Source: an uncultured Slackia sp.
GTDB taxonomy: Bacteria > Actinomycetota > Coriobacteriia > Coriobacteriales > Eggerthellaceae
Assembly: GCA_937895975.1 (NCBI GenBank)
Contig: CALBLG010000015.1
Span: 1 to 5,419 of the forward strand
Direction of reading: 5' to 3'
DNA: 5,419 nt
Shown here piece after piece: positions 1 through 4,514 of this stretch. The notes beneath the pieces were generated by a model, which had not been told where the DNA came from, searched no databases, and saw nothing but the letters and a program-made list of their open reading frames with translations. How positions within the stretch are numbered: position 1 is the first letter of the stretch; each line of letters opens with the position of its first letter. A program made the position numbers and the translations under genes.

Positions 1-79
1 GGCGGCCGAGCGTGGTTGCGTCGTAAACGGCTGGCGGCGTTTCGCTTTCGACGGCGGCGGAGCGTGCAATTTCGCTCAT
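1..79 (-). CDS. 5' end of an unrecognised protein gene (cut by window edge)
   Basis: A minus-strand reading frame starts at an ATG (79-77) and stays open to the left edge, giving 26 residues that begin MSEIARSAAVESETPPAVYD and continue ATTLGR. An AAAGG Shine-Dalgarno sequence (91-87 on the minus strand) lies 7 nt before the ATG. A TAGAAT -10-like hexamer (120-115) about 35 nt upstream would give a leader of roughly 30 nt, so the start is well supported. The visible part is polar, rich in Ala, Glu and Thr, with no signal peptide and no recognisable domain. It looks like a soluble, probably disordered N-terminal extension ahead of a domain outside the window. It is divergent from the ArsC-like gene and may share its control region. 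I cannot assign a function. Confidence 0.6.
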   Translation of the reverse strand, partial: MSEIARSAAVESETPPAVYDATTLGR

Positions 80-114
80 GGGGCGACCTTTCGCTGGACT
101 TTTCAAATTGCCTC

Positions 115-175
115 ATTCTACACCCGCAAAACCTGGCAAACGCACGGGCGTTTGGCGCGTTTCGCGGGTTAGAAT
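115..175. promoter_or_regulatory. Imperfect dyad with outward-facing TAGAAT boxes (candidate divergent promoter/operator)
   Basis: The arms 115-143 and 148-175 are inverted copies of each other with a one-base bulge (C121), about four mismatches and a 4-nt centre (144-147). The outermost 6 bp of each arm read TAGAAT in the outward direction: 170-175 on plus, 120-115 on minus. Each is one base from the TATAAT -10 consensus and lies 30-50 nt from the start codon of the gene it faces. The inner GCGTTT segments (148-153 plus, 143-138 minus) sit at -35 distance (16-17 nt) but are poor matches to TTGACA. An activator or repressor bound at the dyad is therefore plausible. The plus-strand copy is followed by five T's (178-182), so it could also fold as a terminator-like hairpin. 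Confidence 0.45.
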
Positions 176-223
176 GGTTTTTCGCGTGAGCGGTTCGCAT
201 GACATGGAAAGGCCCCAGAAGCG

Positions 224-565
224 ATGAACATCCAAATTTTCGGCACCAAGAAAAGTTTCGACACGAAGAAGGCGCAGCGCTATTTCAAGGAGCGCCGCGT
301 GAGATTCCAGTTCGTCGACTTGAAAGAAAAGGGTTTGAGCAAAGGCGAGCTCGAAAGCGTGGCGCGCGCGGCGGGCGGAATCGACGCGCTGATCGACCAT
401 GCGGCCAAAGACGCCGACACGGTTGCGCTGGTGCAATACCTCGCCGCCGACCAGAAGTTCGAGAAGGTGCTCGAAAACCAGCAGATTCTGCGCGAGCCCA
501 TCGTGCGCAACGGCCGCCAGGCAACGGTCGGTTACCAGCCCGATGTGTGGAAGGGTTGGGAATAA
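224..565 (+). CDS. ArsC/Spx-fold thioredoxin-like protein lacking the catalytic cysteine
   Basis: This 113-residue protein has the length and layout of the ArsC/YffB/Spx family. It opens with a beta strand and the GTKKSFDTKKA loop (residues 7-17), followed by the helix KAQRYFKER, FQFVDLKEKG (28-37), a helical insert, and the family's C-terminal signature with a cis-proline (P92 in REPIVRNG) and ATVGYQPDVW (100-109). Known ArsC enzymes reduce arsenate with glutathione/glutaredoxin through a cysteine in this first loop, and Spx uses a CxxC there to bind RNA polymerase. Here that position is Ser11 and the whole protein has no cysteine, so arsenate reduction by the classical mechanism is unlikely. 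No ars genes are adjacent. The ATG at 224 has GGAAAGG (206-212) upstream at an 11-nt spacing. The gene is single, divergent from the left-edge gene and convergent with the ABC operon. Family assignment is confident; function is unknown. Confidence 0.85.
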   Translation: MNIQIFGTKKSFDTKKAQRYFKERRVRFQFVDLKEKGLSKGELESVARAAGGIDALIDHAAKDADTVALVQYLAADQKFEKVLENQQILREPIVRNGRQATVGYQPDVWKGWE

Positions 566-580
566 CGACTTCACTCGCGC

Positions 581-611
581 AATGGGCCACCGCTCTGAGC
601 GGTGACCCATT
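581..611. terminator. Hairpin between convergent genes, likely bidirectional terminator
   Basis: The arms 581-595 and 597-611 are complementary over 15 positions with one C/A mismatch. Allowing a 3-nt loop (CTG) leaves a strong GC-rich stem. It lies in the 55-nt gap between the stop codons of the ArsC-like gene (565) and the convergent ABC permease gene (621), where a shared terminator is expected. Neither side has a T-run, so it is not a classical rho-independent terminator. It may act as an mRNA 3'-end stabiliser or a weak or Rho-assisted stop. Confidence 0.55.
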
Positions 612-620
612 GGCCTTGGC

Positions 621-1292
621 TTACAGGTCTTTCTTCTGGAAGATGCGCATGCTTATCGCGCAGCTTGCGGCGTAGAGCGCGGTCGCCGCTGCGCACAGGC
701 CGCCTACGAGCAGCGCGCCGTGCGAATCGATCCATTCCGTCGCGGCGAGCATGGCGCTCGGGTCAATGAACTGGCCGATGATAACTGCGTCAAGGCAAAA
801 TGCCAGCATGAACGCGCACGCGGCATAGCGCACGCCTTTCGTGTTGCCGAATTTCACCATGAACGGCATCATGCATGCGGCGATGGCCAGCACGAGCGCC
901 GTCGAGGCGACGCACGCGGAGGCAAGCTCCGCGGGTGCGACCTGCTCGAAGTCGTCGAACACGTGCGCAAGCAGCATTTGGCTTGCAAACCCCAACGCGA
1001 CCGCCGCGACGATCGCCACGACGCTCGTAACAAGAACGCTCGCGTAGCGCCCGGCGATGATATCGCGCCTCGATAAGGGCAGCGCGGCGCGATAGCGCTC
1101 CCAACCGTTTGTGGTGTCGTATCCCATCAGGGAAAACGTGATAATCATGGGGTACATCGTGCATACGGCGCACAGCATCGCCGGCGTTTTCATCGCCCAA
1201 CATATGAACACGCACACGACGGCGAACGTTGCGGCCAGGCTTGGGCCCATGGAGCGAATGATCGCGAATTCTGATTGCAACATGGCTTTCAT
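621..1292 (-). CDS. ABC-2 type transporter membrane protein
   Basis: This 223-residue integral membrane protein has about six hydrophobic spans (near residues 17-33, 38-56, 85-108, 122-145, 157-175 and 192-215) and a basic C-terminus ending QKKDL. Between spans 2 and 3 lies GYDTTNGWERYRAALPLSRR (57-76). This matches the D-x-x-x-G/N-W-E-x-Y-x-x-x-L-P-x-S-R signature of the ABC2_membrane_5 permease family, where the segment forms the cytoplasmic coupling element. A perfect AGGAGG (1303-1298) lies 5 nt before the ATG and overlaps the TAG stop (1304-1302) of the upstream ATPase gene. The two are therefore probably translationally coupled and make a two-subunit exporter, likely a dimer of each. 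The substrate is not evident. It is the last gene of the GntR-ATPase-permease operon, with a hairpin (581-611) just downstream. Confidence 0.85.
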   Translation of the reverse strand: MKAMLQSEFAIIRSMGPSLAATFAVVCVFICWAMKTPAMLCAVCTMYPMIITFSLMGYDTTNGWERYRAALPLSRRDIIAGRYASVLVTSVVAIVAAVALGFASQMLLAHVFDDFEQVAPAELASACVASTALVLAIAACMMPFMVKFGNTKGVRYAACAFMLAFCLDAVIIGQFIDPSAMLAATEWIDSHGALLVGGLCAAATALYAASCAISMRIFQKKDL

Positions 1293-1297
1293 GGCTG

Positions 1298-1303
1298 CCT
1301 CCT
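1298..1303 (-). promoter_or_regulatory. Perfect AGGAGG ribosome-binding site of the permease gene
   Basis: On the minus strand AGGAGG sits 5 nt upstream of the permease ATG at 1292. Two of its bases belong to the stop codon of the ATPase gene. This fixes the permease start and suggests coupled translation of the two transporter subunits. Confidence 0.85.
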
Positions 1304-2273
1304 AAAGCGTGCGCTGTCCGCGCAGGGCGAATTGCAGGTAGTCGTCGATGGTCGCGCGGTCGCATGCGATGGCGGGGAAGTCTCGCGCGAAGGCGAAGCG
1401 GTCGGCAACGAGCACGTCGCAGCTGAATTCCCGCCGTAGCGCGCGCGGCGTTGAAATGGCGAGCTGCGACAGATTGGCGAGCTCGGCATGTGCGGCGGGT
1501 TGGCCGGCGTTGCGCCCTGGCGTTGGTGCGGTTCGATATTGCGCCGCCTCGAAAACGCTGCGTGCCTGGTCAAACGTGCAATGCGCGATTCCCGCTGCGT
1601 CTGTTATCGCTTCGCGCGGCATGTCGAATATAATGCTGCCGGCGTCGATGCCCACCACGCGATCGGCGATGTGCTCGAGGTCGCTCGTGATATGGCTCGA
1701 CAGCAGCACGCCGCGCTCGCCCTCGCTCACGAAGGCCGCCAGCATGTTGAGCATCTCGTCGCGCGCAATGGGGTCGAGCCCCGCAGTGGCCTCATCGAGC
1801 ACGAGCAGTTCGGCATCGTGAGACAGCGCCATGGCAAGCTGCAGCTTCATGCCCATGCCGCGCGAAAGCTCCTTCACTTTCGTTTTTGGCGATATGCCAA
1901 ATCTGCCGGTCAAACGCTCGAATTCCTCGTTGTTCCATTGCGGGAAGGCAGGCGCGACGCAGCGCGCGGCCTGCTTCACGGTAAGTTCGCCGGGGTAGGG
2001 GCACGAATCGAATACCACCCCGATGCGGCCGCGCGCGGCACGTTGCGCCCGGTCGGGGGCGTTCGCTTCAAATGGCTGGTCGAACAGGCGAATCTCGCCC
2101 GAATCGATGTGCAAAAGTCCGAGCAGCGCGCGTATCGCCGTGGTTTTGCCCGCTCCGTTCGTCCCGACGAGCCCGACGATTTCGCCGGGTGCCACGCGGA
2201 GGTTGATGTCGCGCAACCCGAATGTGGCGCTTACCGCGCGGTCGACGTTTTCCAGTTCGAAGAGGTATCGCAT
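1302..2273 (-). CDS. ABC transporter ATP-binding protein (exporter, ABC-2 system)
   Basis: This 323-residue protein is the nucleotide-binding subunit expected to power the downstream permease. Motifs in order are Walker A GTNGAGKTT (37-45), a Q-loop region IGVVFD (84-89) in which the usual glutamine is Asp89, signature LSRGM (136-140, in place of LSGGQ), Walker B LLVLDE (156-161), D-loop AGLDP (164-168) and switch histidine H194. The Asp in the Q-loop and the diverged signature are familiar in BcrA/YtrB-like exporter ATPases, so the enzyme should be active. Residues from about 230 onward form an accessory C-terminal extension of the kind common in this group. The frame is open far upstream to 2768, but that part runs antisense-style through the GntR gene. 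The ATG at 2273 was chosen because it begins the conserved domain (MRYLFELENV), follows the GntR stop by 14 nt, and has AGGAAA/GAGAAGG upstream. Confidence 0.9.
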   Translation of the reverse strand: MRYLFELENVDRAVSATFGLRDINLRVAPGEIVGLVGTNGAGKTTAIRALLGLLHIDSGEIRLFDQPFEANAPDRAQRAARGRIGVVFDSCPYPGELTVKQAARCVAPAFPQWNNEEFERLTGRFGISPKTKVKELSRGMGMKLQLAMALSHDAELLVLDEATAGLDPIARDEMLNMLAAFVSEGERGVLLSSHITSDLEHIADRVVGIDAGSIIFDMPREAITDAAGIAHCTFDQARSVFEAAQYRTAPTPGRNAGQPAAHAELANLSQLAISTPRALRREFSCDVLVADRFAFARDFPAIACDRATIDDYLQFALRGQRTL

Positions 2274-2287
2274 GGCCTTCTCGTTTC

Positions 2288-2662
2288 CTAGTCTTGCGCG
2301 GCAATCGCGTCGAGCATCTCGTGCAATTCCCCGCGGCTTACTCCGAGCCGCACGGCTTCGCTTACCGCCTGGTCGAGAAGCCCCTCGATGCGCCGCAAGC
2401 CTTCTTCGCGAAGAAATTCGCGATTGCCCGCCGCCACGAAGCTGCCCTTTCCCTGCACGGTTTCGATGAACCCCGCCGCTTCCAAATCGGAATACGCGCG
2501 CTTCGTGGTTATCACGCTCACGCGAAGCCCGCTGGCAAGTGAGCGAATCGACGGCAGCTTTTCGCCGCTCGCGAGTTCGCCCGACATGATGTTCGCTTTG
2601 ATTTGCGACGAGATTTGCTCGTAAATCGGCTTGTCGCTTGAGTTGGATAGGATGATGTCCAC
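2288..2662 (-). CDS. GntR-family transcriptional regulator, YtrA type
   Basis: This 124-residue DNA-binding repressor has an N-terminal winged helix-turn-helix and only a short helical tail. The wHTH begins with KPIYEQI (11-17) and continues through SGEKLPSIRSLASGLRVS (32-49), then the recognition helix TTKRAYSDLEAAGFI (52-66) and the wing VQGKGSFVA (69-77). Residues 78-124 are helical and too small for a ligand-binding FadR or HutC domain. This size and layout define the YtrA subfamily, typically encoded first in an ABC transporter operon and repressing it, as here. The start is taken as GTG at 2662, which has GGAG 5 nt upstream and begins VDIILSNSSDKPIYEQI. An in-frame ATG at 2755 would add 31 non-conserved residues and lies inside the promoter. 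The gene probably represses its own operon through the inverted repeat at 2735-2768; the inducing signal is unknown. Confidence 0.88.
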   Translation of the reverse strand: MDIILSNSSDKPIYEQISSQIKANIMSGELASGEKLPSIRSLASGLRVSVITTKRAYSDLEAAGFIETVQGKGSFVAAGNREFLREEGLRRIEGLLDQAVSEAVRLGVSRGELHEMLDAIAAQD

Positions 2663-2667
2663 TGGTG

Positions 2668-2671
2668 CTCC
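2668..2671 (-). promoter_or_regulatory. GGAG ribosome-binding site that decides the GTG start of the GntR gene
   Basis: Minus-strand GGAG is 5 nt from the GTG at 2662. The longer in-frame ATG at 2755 overlaps the predicted -10 element, so the GTG is the better start. Confidence 0.7.
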
Positions 2672-2734
2672 CGTGGTCGAGCGGCCCGCGTGCGCCCGCG
2701 AGCCTCGTTCGCCATCGGCGTCCCGATTGCGAAC

Positions 2735-2768
2735 GTGTATATAACCGGTAATCACAGTATATATACAC
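2735..2768. promoter_or_regulatory. 9-bp perfect inverted repeat, candidate GntR/YtrA operator
   Basis: GTGTATATA (2735-2743) and its exact complement TATATACAC (2760-2768) are separated by 16 nt, in an AT-rich patch that stands out from the GC-rich surroundings. The right arm overlaps the predicted -10 element and the left arm lies near or just past the likely transcription start. A bound dimer would block RNA polymerase. GTGTA/TACAC half-sites are reminiscent of operators described for YtrA-type regulators (from memory), although spacing varies among them. A 10-bp palindrome GTATATATAC (2757-2766) overlaps the right arm and could be an alternative core. Confidence 0.55.
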
Positions 2769-2785
2769 TATGCACAGTTATGCAA
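2756..2785 (-). promoter_or_regulatory. Sigma70-type promoter of the GntR-ABC operon
   Basis: Reading the minus strand, TTGCAT (2785-2780) is followed after 18 nt by TATACT (2761-2756), which is one base from the -10 consensus. Transcription would begin near 2749, giving a leader of about 87 nt before the GTG at 2662. The position directly upstream of the operon and inside the inverted repeat supports it. The -35 hexamer is a modest match. Confidence 0.5.
2769..2784. repeat. TATGCA direct repeat with 10-bp phasing over the operon -35 region
   Basis: TATGCA occurs at 2769-2774 and again at 2779-2784, separated by CAGT. The two copies are exactly one helical turn apart and cover the predicted -35 box and the adjacent spacer of the GntR operon promoter. 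This could be a binding site for a second regulator, or it may be coincidence in an AT-rich patch. Confidence 0.4.
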
Positions 2786-2812
2786 GGGGAAATTCGAAAT
2801 GGGGCAAAGGTG

Positions 2813-2844
2813 GGTCAAGGGGACAGTCCCTTTGACCAAAAAAA
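2813..2844. repeat. REP-like GGGACTGTCCC palindrome followed by an A-tract
   Basis: The arms 2813-2823 and 2827-2837 pair over 11 bp (one G-T wobble) around a CAG loop, and seven A's follow at 2838-2844 on the plus strand. It lies between the antiporter stop (2855) and the GntR operon promoter. For the minus-strand antiporter transcript the T-run precedes the stem, and for plus-strand transcripts the tail is A's. It is therefore not a canonical intrinsic terminator in either direction. The GGGACAGTCCC core resembles a palindrome I recall as dispersed in many bacterial genomes, sometimes beside REP-associated transposases, so a dispersed repeat is a fair guess. Repetitiveness cannot be shown within this window. 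Confidence 0.45.
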
Positions 2845-2854
2845 TTCGATGCCG

Positions 2855-4219
2855 TTATTCCTCTTCTGCGTGTTTCGCATGCTCCTTCATGGAAATATGC
2901 ACAACGTCGGGGCGCTGCTTGGCCATGTACACGTGATGGTAGTCGGTGTGGGCGTGCTCCCGGTGCTCGTGGATGTGCTGCGACACGATTGCGCCGGCAT
3001 GGTGCGGGTCGTGGGCGATCTCGCGCACGGCGTCGATGGGATGGCGGTCGGCGACGCCGTAGGCGAGCCCGGCGAACAGCGGCATGATGAACACCGTGGT
3101 CGCGCCGGCGGCGACCATGATGGACGCCGTGCTGGAATCGAGCGTGCCGTTTTTCACGCACAGCGACGTGACCGCCACGATAATCGGCAGCGCCGTGGTG
3201 CTGTATAGCGCAACGGAAATGCGCTCGTGCATGGTGTATTGCTCGCGTGTTTTGCCGATCGACAGCGAAATCACGATGGGCGCCGCGCGCACCGCGAGCA
3301 GCAGCGCGACGAAGCGCAGCAGCATGGCGGGGTCGGCCGCGATGGCCGACAGGTCGATTTTCGCGCCCGACACCACGAAGAACAGCGGAATCAGGAAGCC
3401 GAACCCGATGGCGTCGAGCTTGGTTTCCAGCGACACATTGCCTTCGGGCGTGATATAGCGCAGCACGAAGCCGGCGGCGAACGCGCCGAGCACGATGTCG
3501 ATGTCGAAGATGGCGGAAAATGCCACGAGCGCGACCAGAATCATGATGGTGCCGCGCACGAACGTCTGCGAGGTGGTGTTCGCTTTCGACTCGAGCAGCT
3601 TGTACAAGCGCGTGCCGTTTTTGCGCGCGAAGGCGGGCAGCGCCGCGGCGACGACGCACAACGCCACGAACGCGGCCAGAATCGCCGCGGTTTGCCAATT
3701 CGTGCGCGTCGACAACAGGATGGCCATGGCAAGCACCGGGCCAAGCTCGCCCCAGGTTCCGTAGGCGATCACCGCGCGGCCAACTTTGGTGTCCATCAGT
3801 TCGCGCTCGCGCAAAATCGGCATCAGCGTGCCGAGCGCCGTGGTCGTAAGAACGATGGCCATAGGAATCGCGTCAATGCCGCCAAGCGCCAAATTCGGAT
3901 GCACGAACACAAGCGCCAGCGCGAAGACGAACGTGAACACCCACGTGCGCAGGCCTTTCTTGCCCTCGGTGCCCATGAGCATCTTCGGGTTGATTTCGTA
4001 GCCGGCGAGCAAGAACAGAAACGCCAGGCCCAGTTCGGAAAGAAGCGAAATGGGCTCCGTAATCCAAATATAGTTCAGGCAGTTCGGGCCGAGGATCGCG
4101 CCGAGCGCCAGCAGAAGCACCGTTTCGGGAATGGGCTTTCTCGGAATCGACTGCGCGATGACGGGCGCGAGGAATGCGACGAGGGCGATGATCGCCAGCG
4201 AGATGAAATCGTGTGCCAT
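2855..4219 (-). CDS. CPA-type cation:proton antiporter with histidine-rich C-terminal tail
   Basis: This 454-residue membrane protein of the Na+/H+ exchanger fold (PF00999) should exchange Na+ or K+ for protons across the cytoplasmic membrane. About 13 hydrophobic spans cover residues 5-390. Family features include RKPIPETVLLLALGAILGPN (27-46), ELGLAFLFLLAGYEIN (62-77), the unwound-helix region TTTALGTLMPILRERELMDT (125-144) and AYGTWGELGP (152-161). E158 lies where other CPA proteins carry the ion-binding acidic residue. R311 is a candidate charged partner in a later span. There is no TrkA-N/RCK domain. Instead residues 391-454 form a soluble tail with 14 of the protein's 17 histidines. The ATG at 4219 was preferred to in-frame upstream ATGs because it has GAAAGAGG 4 nt before it and starts at the first membrane helix. 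It is monocistronic and divergent from the AGCS symporter. Ion specificity is not readable from sequence. Confidence 0.88.
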   Translation of the reverse strand: MAHDFISLAIIALVAFLAPVIAQSIPRKPIPETVLLLALGAILGPNCLNYIWITEPISLLSELGLAFLFLLAGYEINPKMLMGTEGKKGLRTWVFTFVFALALVFVHPNLALGGIDAIPMAIVLTTTALGTLMPILRERELMDTKVGRAVIAYGTWGELGPVLAMAILLSTRTNWQTAAILAAFVALCVVAAALPAFARKNGTRLYKLLESKANTTSQTFVRGTIMILVALVAFSAIFDIDIVLGAFAAGFVLRYITPEGNVSLETKLDAIGFGFLIPLFFVVSGAKIDLSAIAADPAMLLRFVALLLAVRAAPIVISLSIGKTREQYTMHERISVALYSTTALPIIVAVTSLCVKNGTLDSSTASIMVAAGATTVFIMPLFAGLAYGVADRHPIDAVREIAHDPHHAGAIVSQHIHEHREHAHTDYHHVYMAKQRPDVVHISMKEHAKHAEEE

Positions 4220-4235
4220 GGGGCCTCTTTCGATA

Positions 4236-4252
4236 GGCGCCGCGCGGGCGCC
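4236..4252 (-). promoter_or_regulatory. GC-only hairpin in the antiporter 5' leader
   Basis: GGCGCC at 4236-4241 and 4247-4252 flank GCGCG and form a short, very stable hairpin. It would lie 16 nt upstream of the antiporter ATG, just before its Shine-Dalgarno sequence. It could modulate translation initiation, but such sequences also arise by chance at this base composition. Confidence 0.3.
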
Positions 4253-4391
4253 GGAATGTCTACCTTGCCAGCATAGCCTTTCGCAGCCGCGCGCATGCGG
4301 CGTGGCGCCCATTTTCATGATGCCGTTAACTAACGCGCGCATGGGAGAGCCGTCATTCCAAATGCTGGCCCATCCTCGCAAAACCGCCGCA

Positions 4392-4426
4392 TTGCGGCCG
4401 ATACGCGCCTTTTAACCTGGCCGCAA
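4392..4426. repeat. 8-bp perfect inverted repeat upstream of the symporter gene
   Basis: TTGCGGCC (4392-4399) and GGCCGCAA (4419-4426) are exact complements separated by 19 nt containing the AT-rich run TTTTAA. The element lies about 25 bp upstream of the AT-rich promoter candidate for the symporter, a typical place for an activator or repressor dimer. The left arm can also pair locally with GCCGC at 4386-4390. No regulator is identified. Confidence 0.35.
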
Positions 4427-4504
4427 CCATAGGCCCGCTTGCAACCCATACAATATATGCTTCGTGTGAGCGACGCCGCGACGCCGCCTAATGTCAGAAA
4501 GCCC

Positions 4505-4508
4505 GAGG
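4505..4508 (+). promoter_or_regulatory. Ribosome-binding site of the AGCS symporter gene
   Basis: GAGG is 6 nt upstream of the ATG at 4515 and fixes that start. The predicted protein begins with the short amphipathic segment typical of the family. Confidence 0.6.
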
Positions 4509-4514
4509 TGCCCT

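Larger units (their letters stand above)
4220..4514. promoter_or_regulatory. Divergent intergenic region between antiporter and symporter genes
   Basis: This 295-bp spacer must hold the promoters of both flanking genes. Toward the symporter the best candidate is an AT-rich patch with TACAAT (4449-4454), overlapped by TATATG (4454-4459). It lies about 60 nt before the ATG but lacks a convincing -35; TTGCAA at 4439-4444 is too close. Toward the antiporter, TATGCT (4275-4270, minus) is a weak -10 candidate, also without a good -35. Inverted repeats are listed separately. An 8-bp tandem duplication of CGACGCCG (4471-4486) lies in the symporter leader. No small gene with a good ribosome-binding site was found. 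Confidence 0.4.

Noticed and set aside
115..182. Plain rho-independent terminator for a plus-strand gene to the left
   Set aside because: The gene on the left is on the minus strand and begins at 79, so no plus-strand gene visible in the window would need stopping here. Outward TAGAAT boxes make a divergent promoter more likely, though attenuation remains possible.
1488..2291. A 267-codon open frame on the plus strand
   Set aside because: It lies opposite the ABC ATPase, whose Walker A, Walker B and signature motifs prove that the minus strand is coding.
2663..2755. An upstream ATG start for the GntR regulator
   Set aside because: It lies within the predicted -10 region and would be upstream of or at the transcription start. 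The added residues are not family-like, while the GTG at 2662 has a well-placed GGAG.
2274..2768. An N-terminal extension of the ABC ATPase to 488 residues
   Set aside because: The extra 165 residues are an out-of-frame reading through the GntR gene and its promoter. The ATPase domain begins at the ATG at 2273, which has its own upstream signals.
3227..4276. A 349-codon open frame on the plus strand
   Set aside because: It is antisense to the antiporter. Its product is an Arg/His/Gln/Glu-rich low-complexity protein typical of the reverse strand of a GC-rich gene, with no domain and no supporting ribosome-binding site.
4220..4381. A 54-residue N-terminal extension of the antiporter
   Set aside because: The extension is polar and Arg/Gly/Cys-rich, not membrane- or signal-like. 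The ATG at 4219 has a good Shine-Dalgarno sequence and starts right before the first membrane helix.
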